Numbered from the stretch's first letter, positions 8,308-16,123 are shown. The stretch: 64,000 bases of DNA from Thiohalomonas sp963783235 (GCA_963783235.1 CAWAMN010000002.1:930001-994000); one strand, 5' to 3'. Notes: generated by a model from the letters alone, not told the origin. Made by a program: numbers and translations.

Positions 8308-8336
8308 TGTCTTTTACCTCACGTTGTTTGGGTTTT

Positions 8337-8477
8337 AACCACGGGGGGCACGGGGATCACGGGGAACTCAAATATGAATCCCTCGTAATGAGGACTGGGT
8401 GCGCTCGAGACATTTCCACAATCTGAGCTTTACATGCACTAGTCCTTCCCCCCGTGTGCCCCGTGCACCCCGTGGTT
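8337..8477. repeat. Inverted pair of ACCACGGGG repeats between cbbL and cbbS
   Basis: The left arm (8337-8367) runs AACCACGGGGGGCACGGGGA and on in about 9-10 nt units. The right arm (8446-8477) is the inverse, ending CCCCGTGGTT. About 78 bp lie between. If transcribed, the arms can pair into a long GC-rich hairpin between the large- and small-subunit cistrons. Confidence 0.8.
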
Positions 8478-8490
8478 TCAATTCAGTGGA

Positions 8491-9909
8491 TTACCGATGC
8501 GCTGCGTCGATCTTGTCGACGGTGTCGAACTCGAATTTGATCTCCTTCCAGGTCTCCATTGCCATCTTCAGCTCGGGGCTGTGCTGGGAGGCAGCGGTGA
8601 GGATCTCCTTGCCCTCTTTCTCGAGTTCGCGACCTTCGTTGCGAGCCTGCACGCAGGCCTCGACTGCGACGCGGTTGGCAGCGGCGCCAGCGGCGTTGCC
8701 CCACGGGTGGCCCAGGGTGCCGCCACCGAACTGCAGGACGGAGTCGTCGCCGAAGATCGAGACCAGCGCCGGCATGTGCCAGACGTGGATACCGCCGGAA
8801 GCGACCGGAATGACACCGGGCATGTGCGCCCAATCCTGGTCGAAGAAGATACCGCGGCTGCGGTCCTCTTTGATGTAGGAGTCGCGCATCAGGTCGATCC
8901 AGCCCAGGGTGGCGTCGCGGTCGCCTTCAAGCTTGCCGACCACAGTACCGGAGTGCAGGTGGTCACCGCCGGACAGACGCAGCATCTTGGTCAACACACG
9001 GAAGTGGATACCGTGACGCGGGTTGCGGTCGAGCACCGCGTGCATGGCGCGGTGGATGTGCAGCAGAATGCCGTTGTCGCGGCACCAGTTGGCCAGACCG
9101 GTATTCGCGGTGAAGCCGCCGGTCAGATAGTCGTGCATGATGATCGGCATGCCCAGTTCCTTGGCGAACTCGGCGCGCTTGTACATCTCTTCCGGGGTTG
9201 GTGCGGTGACGTTCAGGTAGTGACCCTTGCGCTCACCAGTCTCCGCTTCGGCCTTGTGGATCGCCTCGGCGACGAACTCGAAACGCTGACGCCAGCGCAT
9301 GAAGGGCTGGGAGTTGACGTTCTCGTCGTCTTTCGTGAAGTCGAGGCCGCCGCGCAGGCCTTCGTAGCAGGCGCGACCGTAGTTCTTGGCGGAGAGGCCA
9401 AGCTTCGGCTTGATGGTGCAGCCGAGCAGCGGACGACCGTACTTGTTCATCTTGTCGCGTTCAACCTGGATGCCGTGGGGCGGGCCACCGCAGGTGACAA
9501 CGAAGGCAACCGGCACGCGAACATCTTCCAGGCGCAGCGAGCGAACGGCCTTGAAGCCGAATACGTTACCCACCAGGGAGGTCAGAACGTTAACCACGGA
9601 ACCCTCTTCGAAAAGGTCCAGCGGATAGGCGATGAAGGCGTAGAAAGCCTCGTCGTCGCCGGGCACGTCTTCGATGGCGTAGGCGCGGCCCTTATAGTAG
9701 TCCAGGTCGGTCAGCAGGTCAGTCCAGACGGTGGTCCAGGTACCGGTAGAGGACTCGGCGGCAACCGCTGCAGCAGCCTCTTCACGAGGAACACCCGCCT
9801 GAGGCACCACTTTGAAACAGGCCAGAAAATCGGTGTCCTTCGGTGTATATTCGGGCATCCAGTAGGTTTCGCGGTACTCTTTTACGCCCGCACTGTAGCT
9901 CTTGGCCAT
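8491..9909 (-). CDS. cbbL: Form IA RuBisCO large subunit (CbbL)
   Basis: 472 residues. It carries the catalytic loop TIKPKLGLS with Lys 167 and the carbamylated Lys 193 in GGLDFTKDDEN. The N-terminus MAKSYSAGVKEYRETYW is typical of proteobacterial form IA enzymes. It fixes CO2 onto ribulose-1,5-bisphosphate in an L8S8 complex with CbbS. The ATG at 9909 has GAGGAGG at 8 bases, an unusually strong site that fits high expression. It is the first gene of cbbLSQO. The AT-rich promoter region 9910-10077 is isolated from the upstream small gene by a terminator and contains two copies of AACCATAAG, candidate CbbR half-sites. Confidence 0.98.
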   Translation of the reverse strand: MAKSYSAGVKEYRETYWMPEYTPKDTDFLACFKVVPQAGVPREEAAAAVAAESSTGTWTTVWTDLLTDLDYYKGRAYAIEDVPGDDEAFYAFIAYPLDLFEEGSVVNVLTSLVGNVFGFKAVRSLRLEDVRVPVAFVVTCGGPPHGIQVERDKMNKYGRPLLGCTIKPKLGLSAKNYGRACYEGLRGGLDFTKDDENVNSQPFMRWRQRFEFVAEAIHKAEAETGERKGHYLNVTAPTPEEMYKRAEFAKELGMPIIMHDYLTGGFTANTGLANWCRDNGILLHIHRAMHAVLDRNPRHGIHFRVLTKMLRLSGGDHLHSGTVVGKLEGDRDATLGWIDLMRDSYIKEDRSRGIFFDQDWAHMPGVIPVASGGIHVWHMPALVSIFGDDSVLQFGGGTLGHPWGNAAGAAANRVAVEACVQARNEGRELEKEGKEILTAASQHSPELKMAMETWKEIKFEFDTVDKIDAAHR

Positions 9910-10026
9910 GTTCTTGCCTCCTCAATGGGATATCGATTTTTAGGTTTCAGAAAGAGCGGCGCTTGCTCCTTGGTTAGATACTCTAGCCGGCACACACATA
10001 AATGCCACTCAATAATTTTAATAAAA

Positions 10027-10062
10027 ACCATAAGGATTTATCTTTTTTTTCTTAACCATAAG
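10027..10062. promoter_or_regulatory. Candidate CbbR operator region upstream of cbbL
   Basis: AACCATAAG occurs twice as a direct repeat (10027-10035 and 10054-10062); the second lies in the dyad CTTAACCATAAG. The block is AT-rich and starts about 118 bases before the cbbL ATG, a distance close to that of the dyad upstream of cbbM. Binding by CbbR is inferred. Confidence 0.4.
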
Positions 10063-10077
10063 CTTTTATTTATGCAG

Positions 10078-10101
10078 AAAAAAAACCCGGCCGTGGCCGG
10101 G
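10078..10101 (-). terminator. Terminator after the small gene upstream of cbbL
   Basis: On the minus strand CCCGGC-CACG-GCCGGG is followed directly by eight T (10085 to 10078). It ends transcription of the gene at 10123-10533 before cbbL, so cbbL must have its own promoter. Confidence 0.88.
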
Positions 10102-10122
10102 CTTTCGGTGGGGGGGCTTAAG

Positions 10123-10533
10123 CTACTGGCGATGGACGCCGGGGAAGGCGACGATGCGTCCCTTGACACCTCTACGGGCGCGGCGCATGCGGGCGTTCAG
10201 GATTTTGACCGCATCATCCAGCACCGTTCGAATCACCACATTGGCGTAGGGGTGGTAATAGAGCAGCCGACACGGCACCGGGTCATCCAGGCCGTTGCGG
10301 GCGCCCGGACGGAACTCGGTCCAGGCGAGGATGGGAAGATTGTTCAGGTTTCGATCCGCACAAATCCACGCATCATCTTCAACATACACTTGGAACCCCC
10401 GCATGCCGGGCAACATGAGCTGGAGCGGATGCCCCAGTTTTCTCATGGCAACCTGTACACGGTTGTAGTGCGGGGCGATGATTCGCGCCGGCATCGATTT
10501 CAGGACTGGTACGTCGGGCAGTTTCGAGCGCAT
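10123..10533 (-). CDS. RuBisCO-linked small protein, paralogue 3, divergent from cbbR (unknown function)
   Basis: 136 residues, related to the genes at 3152 and 3707: DDAWICAD near 54, LPILAWTEF near 67, DPVPCRLLYYH near 84, and a strongly basic C-terminal part (RMRRARRGVKGR) before IVAFP. There is no signal peptide or membrane segment. The ATG at 10533 follows a G-rich stretch that can serve as ribosome site. It is transcribed divergently from cbbR through a shared 189-bp region holding an 18-bp palindrome, the classic position of a LysR-regulator target. It has its own terminator and so forms a one-gene unit upstream of cbbL. Confidence 0.82.
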   Translation of the reverse strand: MRSKLPDVPVLKSMPARIIAPHYNRVQVAMRKLGHPLQLMLPGMRGFQVYVEDDAWICADRNLNNLPILAWTEFRPGARNGLDDPVPCRLLYYHPYANVVIRTVLDDAVKILNARMRRARRGVKGRIVAFPGVHRQ

Positions 10534-10668
10534 AGCCAGGCCCCCGTCCTTTGGAAGTTCTGACGATTCCCTTCGTCCGCAAGAGAGTCACGTTGGATAC
10601 GGTAACCAATAGCCGTTCGGTTTCCGGCTGACAACTGCGTCAATTACCGATAATGTCCTGGGAATAGG

Positions 10669-10686
10669 ATTATATTTCCATATAAT
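10669..10686. promoter_or_regulatory. Palindrome in the cbbR divergent promoter
   Basis: ATTATATTTCCATATAAT is a perfect inverted repeat (7-bp arms, 4-bp centre) located 37 bases before the cbbR ATG. It is a good candidate for CbbR autoregulation and for control of the divergent small gene. Its right arm also contains a TATAAT that could be the cbbR -10 box, which would give direct repression. Confidence 0.5.
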
Positions 10687-10722
10687 TTGGTATATGAACA
10701 ATCAGGCCCCACTTATATTCGT

Positions 10723-11688
10723 ATGAATATCACGCTCCGCCAGCTTAAGGTGTTTGCCGCCGTCGCCCGGAATCTCAGCTTCACCCGAGCGGCCGAAGAG
10801 CTGTGCCTGACGCAGCCGGCGGTCTCGATGCAGGTCAAGCAACTCGAAACGCAGCTCGAAGTGGCACTCTTCGAGCAGCTCGGCAAGAAGATTTATCTGA
10901 CCGAAGCGGGCCAGGAGGTCTACCAGTATAGTCGCCTGATTACTCAGCAGCTCGATGAGCTGCAGACGGTCCTGCAGAACCTCAAGGGCGTGGGTCACGG
11001 ACGCCTGCGCATAGCCGTGGCCAGTACTGCGAATTATTTCGTGCCTACCCTGTTGGGGACGTTCTGCCGACGGTTTCCGGATGTCACCGTGAGTCTGGAC
11101 GTGACCAACCGGGAGGAACTGCTGACCCAACTCGCTGACAATGATGTCGATATGGTAATCATGGGCCAGCCGCCAACAGAGATGGACCTCGAGGCGACTG
11201 CGATCATGGAAAATCCTCTGGTGATTGTCGCCCCCCCGGATCATCCGCTGGCCGGACAGCAGCGGCTCCCGCTAGCGCGGCTTGAAAAGGAGACGTTCCT
11301 GGTTCGTGAGCCCGGCTCGGGTACTCGGATTGCCATGGAACGCTTTTTTAATGAACACAAGGTCCGAATCACCACCGGCATGGAAGTCGGCAGCAACGAG
11401 GCCATCAAGCAAAGCGTGCAGGCCGGGCTTGGACTCGGTCTATTATCGCGGGATACCATCGAAATGGAGTTGGAGCTCGGCCGGCTGGTGATCCTGGATG
11501 TCCAGGAATTCCCGATTCTGCGTCACTGGTACGTGGTCTACCGCCGCGGTAAGCGGCTTTCTTCGGTATCGGAATCGTTCAAGGAATTCCTGCTAACCGA
11601 GGCGGCGGACCTGCTCGGGCGCCGCCGCAGCGACATCAGATTCCCTCCGGAAGCCGTCAGACAGTCCCGCGTCCGCCGCCGCGCCTGA
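10723..11688 (+). CDS. cbbR: CbbR, LysR-type regulator of Calvin-cycle genes
   Basis: 321 residues: N-terminal winged helix-turn-helix (LRQLKVFAAVARNLSFTRAA, then LTQPAVSMQVKQLE) and a C-terminal periplasmic-binding-type effector domain. CbbR proteins sense metabolites such as NADPH or RuBP and activate cbb operons. The start is the ATG at 10723 (MNITLRQL, family-typical); a TTG at 10687 is an unlikely extension. It is divergent from the small unknown gene at 10123-10533 and next to cbbLSQO, which is the normal place for cbbR. Confidence 0.93.
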   Translation: MNITLRQLKVFAAVARNLSFTRAAEELCLTQPAVSMQVKQLETQLEVALFEQLGKKIYLTEAGQEVYQYSRLITQQLDELQTVLQNLKGVGHGRLRIAVASTANYFVPTLLGTFCRRFPDVTVSLDVTNREELLTQLADNDVDMVIMGQPPTEMDLEATAIMENPLVIVAPPDHPLAGQQRLPLARLEKETFLVREPGSGTRIAMERFFNEHKVRITTGMEVGSNEAIKQSVQAGLGLGLLSRDTIEMELELGRLVILDVQEFPILRHWYVVYRRGKRLSSVSESFKEFLLTEAADLLGRRRSDIRFPPEAVRQSRVRRRA

Positions 11689-11692
11689 GGAC

Positions 11693-11940
11693 TACCACGG
11701 GGGACACGGGGAGCAAGGGGTCTCATAACCACAGAAAGCACGGAGTTCACGGAGAAAGGCTGGTCGTGGCGACCACCGGAGGTTAGCGAATCGCAGCTAG
11801 ACCTCGGGCACAAAGCAACGCTGGCCATCCATCAGCAAAGGTATACACTCGCAGGCGCGATCCCGTATTCACCTCTGTGTCCTCGGTGACCTCTGTGGTT
11901 ACAAACCCAATCCCCGTGCTCCCCGTGTCCCCCGTGGTTA
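11693..11940. repeat. Nested double inverted repeat (ACCACGGGG and ACCACAGA types)
   Basis: Two nested pairs fill the gap between convergent cbbR and fba. The outer pair is 11693-11720 (TACCACGGGGGACACGGGG) against 11911-11940 (ending CCCCCGTGGTTA). The inner pair is 11726-11759 (TAACCACAGAAAGCACGGAG) against 11868-11901 (ending GACCTCTGTGGTTA). This is the most complex locus of the family, and it shows that the two sequence types are variants of one element. Confidence 0.8.
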
Positions 11941-11952
11941 GCCCTCCAGAAC

Positions 11953-11980
11953 GAAAAAGGGCGGCCGAAGCCGCCCTTTT
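11953..11980 (-). terminator. Bidirectional terminator between cbbR and fba
   Basis: GGGCGGC and GCCGCCC form a stem around a 4-base loop, with TTTTT on the minus strand and TTTT on the plus strand. It follows the fba stop by about 20 bases. Confidence 0.88.
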
Positions 11981-12000
11981 CCCGGGTCCCGAACGTCGAC

Positions 12001-13065
12001 TTAGTTGACTTTCGGAGCCAGCTCGCCCGCGGCATAGCGCGCGAACATGTCCTCCAGGGAGATCGTCTTGATCTTGGAGGCCTGGCCGGCTGCACCGAAG
12101 GCTTCGTAGCGGTCCTTGCAGATCTGCTTCATGGCATCCTGGGCCGCCTTGTAGTACTTGCGCGGGTCGAAGTTGGCGGTGTTTTCGCTCAAGTGCTTGC
12201 GGGTAGCACCCGTGGAGGCCATACGCAGGTCGGTGTCGATGTTGACCTTGCGAACACCGTGCTTGATGCCCTGCACGATTTCATCAACCGGCACGCCGTA
12301 GGTCTGACCCATGTCGCCGCCGTAGTTGTTGATGATCTCGAGCCAGTCCTGCGGCACGGAGGAGGAGCCGTGCATGACCAGGTGTACAGTCGGGATGCGC
12401 TCGTGGATCTCCTTGACGCGGTCGATCCGCAGGATCTTTCCGGTGGGGGCCTGGGTGAACTTGTAGGCGCCATGGGAGGTGCCGATGGCGATAGCCAGGG
12501 CGTCCAGGCCGGTTGCCTTGACGAAGTCGGCCGCCTCATCCGGATGGGTCAGCAGCTGATCTTCGGTCAGCTTGCCTTCTGCACCAACACCATCCTCTTC
12601 GCCCGCTTCGCCGGTTTCCAGGGAACCGAGGCAGCCTAGCTCGCCCTCGACGGAAACACCGCAGGCGTGGGCGATTTCCACGACCTTACGGGTCACGTCG
12701 GCGTTGTAGTCGTAAGAGGCCGGCGTTTTGCCGTCTTCGTGCAGGGAACCATCCATCATCACCGAGGTGAAGCCGGACTGGATAGCGCGGGCACACACAG
12801 CCGGGCTGGCGCCGTGGTCCTGGTGCATGGCGATGGGAATGTGCGGATAGGCTTCGGCGGCTGCCTCGATCAGGTGACGCAGGAACGCCTCGCCGGCGTA
12901 CTTGCGGGCACCGGCGGAGCCCTGCAGGATAACCGGGCTGTCGGTCTCGTCGGCGGCCTCCATGATGGCCTTCACCTGCTCCATGTTGTTGACGTTGAAG
13001 GCAGGCAGACCGTAGCCGTGCTCGGCGGCATGATCCAGAAGTTGACGCATAGAAGTCAGGGCCAT
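12001..13065 (-). CDS. fba: Class II fructose-1,6-bisphosphate aldolase
   Basis: 354 residues. Zn ligands are visible in HQDHGAS (His 81 and His 84), and the phosphate/metal loop is HGSSSVP near 213. It condenses DHAP with glyceraldehyde-3-phosphate, or with erythrose-4-phosphate, in the Calvin cycle, and works in gluconeogenesis. The start is the ATG at 13065 with AAGGAG at 7 bases. It is the last gene of the minus-strand run tkt-gap-pgk-pyk-fba and ends at a clear terminator. A weak hairpin with T-run upstream (13100-13126) may modulate read-through from pyk. Confidence 0.96.
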   Translation of the reverse strand: MALTSMRQLLDHAAEHGYGLPAFNVNNMEQVKAIMEAADETDSPVILQGSAGARKYAGEAFLRHLIEAAAEAYPHIPIAMHQDHGASPAVCARAIQSGFTSVMMDGSLHEDGKTPASYDYNADVTRKVVEIAHACGVSVEGELGCLGSLETGEAGEEDGVGAEGKLTEDQLLTHPDEAADFVKATGLDALAIAIGTSHGAYKFTQAPTGKILRIDRVKEIHERIPTVHLVMHGSSSVPQDWLEIINNYGGDMGQTYGVPVDEIVQGIKHGVRKVNIDTDLRMASTGATRKHLSENTANFDPRKYYKAAQDAMKQICKDRYEAFGAAGQASKIKTISLEDMFARYAAGELAPKVN

Positions 13066-13099
13066 TTTCAAGCTCCTTGAAGTTCTTGGGGTTTTAAAT

Positions 13100-13126
13100 A
13101 AAAAAACGATCTTCGGGGCACCGATG
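13100..13126 (-). terminator. Possible attenuator between pyk and fba
   Basis: On the minus strand an imperfect stem (ATCGG...CCGAaGAT) is followed by seven T. The stem is short with one bulge, so partial termination is the most that can be claimed. It lies about 35 bases before the fba start codon. Confidence 0.35.
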
Positions 13127-13184
13127 GGATCTCATCTATAGTAGTCAATCCCCCGGTTCCGGGTACCCCGCCACTAGAAACTAA

Positions 13185-14618
13185 TCAGACCAGTTCACCG
13201 ACCTTGACGATTTTCATGGCGTTGGTTCCGCCATGAACACCCATCAGATCACCCTTGGTGATAATCACCAAATCGCCATCGCGCACGGCGCCACGGCGCA
13301 GCAACTCGTCAATGGCCTCGCGGTTGACCTGAACGTGGTCGGAGGTTGTCACATCGAAGCTCACCGGGTAGACGCCGCGGAACAGGGTCACCTTGCGGCG
13401 CGTGTCCACATGCCGCGTCATCGCATAGATGGGAATGCCGGAGCTGATCCGCGACATCCACAGAGGCGTGGAACCCGATTCGGTGAGAGAGGCGATGGCC
13501 TTCACATTCAGGTGATTTGCCGTGTACATCGAGGCCATGGCGATAGCCTCATCGATGTGTGTGAACTCACTGTGAATGCGGTGGCCGGAGGTGGTGGCCT
13601 CGCGCTGCTTTTCCGCCTCCCGGCAAATGCGGTCCATGGCCGCGATGGCCTTGTCCGGATACTTGCCCGCAGCGGTCTCCGCAGAAAGCATGACGGCATC
13701 GGTGCCGTCGAGAACCGAGTTGGCCACATCAAAAACCTCGGCCCGTGTGGGGATTTGGTTCTCGATCATGGACTCCATCATCTGAGTCGCGGTGATCACC
13801 ACGCGGTTCATGTCCCGTGCCCGGGAGATGAGCCTTTTCTGTACCGGGGGCAGTGCTGCATCCCCGATCTCGACGCCCAAATCACCACGGGCAATCATGA
13901 TGGCATCGGAGGCGGCGATGATTTCATCCACCACATCCAGCGCCTCGGCGCGCTCGATCTTGGCCACCAGCCCACCGCGACCACCGGCGGCATGCAGCAG
14001 CTCTCGAGCTTCGTTCATATCGTCAGCGGTGCGCGGAAACGAGACCGCCAGATAATCCGCTTGCATACGGGCCGCGAGCTTAATGTCGTGCCGATCTTTA
14101 TCGGTGAGCGCCGGTGCGGAGAGGCCCCCGCCCTGGCGGTTAATACCTTTTCGGTCCTTCAGGTCACCGCCCACAACGACCCGGCAGATGATCTGCGCGC
14201 CATCGACCTGGTCGACCCAGAGTACCAGCCGCCCGTCATCCAGCAGCAGCGTATCGCCCCGGCTGACATCTTCAGGCAACTGCTTGTAGGTGATTCCAAC
14301 CCGCTCCTGGTCGCCGTCCTGCGGATCGCAGTTGGCATCAAGAATAAAGGTATCCCCCTCGGCGAGGGTGACCTGACTGTCCTTGAACTGGTCAATGCGG
14401 ATCTTCGGTCCCTGCAGATCGGCCAGAACGCCAACCTGCCGACCGTGGGCTCGGGCGCGGTTACGGAGCCGCTCGGCGCGTTCGAGGTGATCTTCCGGGG
14501 TACCGTGTGAGAAATTGATTCGGACCACGTCGACGCCAGCCTCGATAATTTTGTCGAGGATCTTGGGGTCGTCCGTCGCCGGACCCAGCGTCGCAACGAT
14601 CTTGGTACGTCTTTGCAT
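13185..14618 (-). CDS. pyk: Pyruvate kinase
   Basis: 477 residues. The N-terminus is MQRRTKIVATLGPA; VVRINFSHG, the catalytic-Lys segment VAKIERAEAL, the metal-binding IMIARGDLGVEIG and ATQMMESMI are all present. It converts phosphoenolpyruvate and ADP to pyruvate and ATP in the cytoplasm. The ATG at 14618 was chosen because it gives the family N-terminus; the open frame extends far upstream but without homology. It lies between pgk and fba on the same strand, where it may drain triose phosphate made by CO2 fixation to pyruvate. Confidence 0.96.
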   Translation of the reverse strand: MQRRTKIVATLGPATDDPKILDKIIEAGVDVVRINFSHGTPEDHLERAERLRNRARAHGRQVGVLADLQGPKIRIDQFKDSQVTLAEGDTFILDANCDPQDGDQERVGITYKQLPEDVSRGDTLLLDDGRLVLWVDQVDGAQIICRVVVGGDLKDRKGINRQGGGLSAPALTDKDRHDIKLAARMQADYLAVSFPRTADDMNEARELLHAAGGRGGLVAKIERAEALDVVDEIIAASDAIMIARGDLGVEIGDAALPPVQKRLISRARDMNRVVITATQMMESMIENQIPTRAEVFDVANSVLDGTDAVMLSAETAAGKYPDKAIAAMDRICREAEKQREATTSGHRIHSEFTHIDEAIAMASMYTANHLNVKAIASLTESGSTPLWMSRISSGIPIYAMTRHVDTRRKVTLFRGVYPVSFDVTTSDHVQVNREAIDELLRRGAVRDGDLVIITKGDLMGVHGGTNAMKIVKVGELV

Positions 14619-14941
14619 AAATTTTTTATCTTCGGGCGGCACTGTTCCTGGTCCGGGCGCGCCTGGACCCGATGCTTTCGCTACGGAGTCTCCTACGCCT
14701 GCCTCCCTGGCCTGGTCAGGGCACCACCGCCACTGTTCGCCAACTTTTCCATTCCTGTCCTTGACGTTGCGCCCGAAGGCGCTTGTCGTGACGGGCGCTA
14801 CCCGCCGCGGCTCTTTCGGCCGCTTGGTGCACTGTTTCGCTCTTGGCGGCGCATTCAGAGCCAAGAGTGAAACAGTGCACTAGTGTACTCGATGGGGGGC
14901 GGGCACGTCCGGTCCCGCGCCCCATCTTGTTGCGTCCGACT
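14619..14941. other. pgk-pyk intergenic region
   Basis: The 323-bp gap has no supported gene. It contains a 54-bp palindrome (14827-14880) that resembles the ends of repeat A. The remaining ~200 bases before pyk show no clear promoter or terminator. Confidence 0.55.
14827..14880. repeat. Short palindromic element related to repeat A ends
   Basis: Arms of 21 bp (14827-14847 beginning GTGCACTGTTTCGC, and its inverse 14860-14880 ending AACAGTGCAC) flank a 12-bp centre, with one wobble mismatch. The flanking CTAG, the CACTGTT core, the CTTGGC and the ATTCAGAGCC all resemble the termini of repeat A at 1325 and 19797. Confidence 0.7.
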
Positions 14942-16123
14942 TTACTCGGCGGCCCGCGCCTCCAGCATGGCCACGGCCGGAAGGGTCTTGCCTTCGAGGT
15001 ATTCGAGGAAAGCGCCACCGGCGGTCGAGATATAGGACACCTGGTCATAAATGCCGTACTTCTGGATGGCCGCGATGGTGTCACCGCCGCCTGCGATGGA
15101 GAAGGCGTCGGATTCGGCAATGGCCATACCCAGCGTCCGGGTGCCCTCGCCGAATTGATCGAATTCGAAAACGCCGACGGGGCCATTCCAGACCACCGTA
15201 CCCGCCTTTTTCATCATCTCGGCATACTGCTTCGCGGTCTCCGGGCCGATGTCGAAGATCATATCGTCGTCGGCCACCTCATCGACCTTCTTGGTGATCG
15301 CTTCGGCGCTCTCGGAGAACTCTTTTCCGACCACGACATCGACGGGAACCGGGATCTCGCCCCCTTTTGCCTTGGCCGCTTCCATCAGTCGCTTGGCTTC
15401 GGCGACCAGGTTCGCTTCGTAAAGCGACTTACCGACGTTATGGCCGGCGGCAGCGATAAAGGTGTTGGCGATACCGCCGCCGACGATGAGCTGGTCAACG
15501 ACCGTTGAGAGCGATTCGAGCACGGTCAGCTTGGTGGAGACCTTTGAGCCGCCGACGATGGCCGACATGGGCCGCTTCGGTTCCTTCAGGGCCTTACCGA
15601 GCGCTTCCAACTCCTTGCTCAGGAGCAGACCGGCGCATGCGGTCGGCGCGAACTTTCCGGCCCCGTGCGTGGAGGCCTGGGCACGGTGAGCGGTGCCGAA
15701 GGCGTCCATCACATAGACATCGCACAGAGCGGCGTACTTTTTGGCCAGCGCTTCGTCGTCTTTTTTCTCGCCCTTGTTGAAACGTACATTCTCCAACAGC
15801 ACGACAGCGCCGTCGGCGACTTCAGGCATCTTCTCGAGGTAGTCCTTGACCAGTGCCACCGGCTTGCCGAGCTTCGCGGACATGTCCTCGGCGATGGGCT
15901 GCATGGAATTTTCCTCGTCCACCACACCCTCTTCCGGGCGGCCGCGGTGCGACATTACCATTACCTTGGCACCGGCTTTGGCGCAGTGCTCGATGGTCGG
16001 CATGGAGGCGGTGATACGGGCATCGGAGGTGACTTTGCCGTCCTTCACAGGGACATTCAGGTCCGCGCGAATCAGCACCCGCTTGCCGGCCAGATCCAGG
16101 TCGGTCAGCTTGATAAAAGACAT
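14942..16123 (-). CDS. pgk: Phosphoglycerate kinase
   Basis: 393 residues, full length. Substrate-binding RADLNVPV is near residue 19, SHRGRP near 59, and the C-terminal nucleotide region GGGDTIAA near 350 is intact. It phosphorylates 3-phosphoglycerate in the reductive part of the Calvin cycle. The ATG at 16123 has AGGGAG upstream. It lies downstream of gap and upstream of pyk on the same strand. Confidence 0.97.
   Translation of the reverse strand: MSFIKLTDLDLAGKRVLIRADLNVPVKDGKVTSDARITASMPTIEHCAKAGAKVMVMSHRGRPEEGVVDEENSMQPIAEDMSAKLGKPVALVKDYLEKMPEVADGAVVLLENVRFNKGEKKDDEALAKKYAALCDVYVMDAFGTAHRAQASTHGAGKFAPTACAGLLLSKELEALGKALKEPKRPMSAIVGGSKVSTKLTVLESLSTVVDQLIVGGGIANTFIAAAGHNVGKSLYEANLVAEAKRLMEAAKAKGGEIPVPVDVVVGKEFSESAEAITKKVDEVADDDMIFDIGPETAKQYAEMMKKAGTVVWNGPVGVFEFDQFGEGTRTLGMAIAESDAFSIAGGGDTIAAIQKYGIYDQVSYISTAGGAFLEYLEGKTLPAVAMLEARAAE

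Noticed and set aside
8337..8477. Possible CRISPR array in the ACCACGGGG repeats
   Set aside because: The periodic units are 9-10 nt without spacers, the arms are inverted rather than direct, and no cas gene is present.
9960..10010. Sigma-54 promoter upstream of cbbL (TGGCAT...TGTGTGC on the minus strand)
   Set aside because: The second element does not match TTGC at the required spacing, and no enhancer-binding protein gene is nearby.
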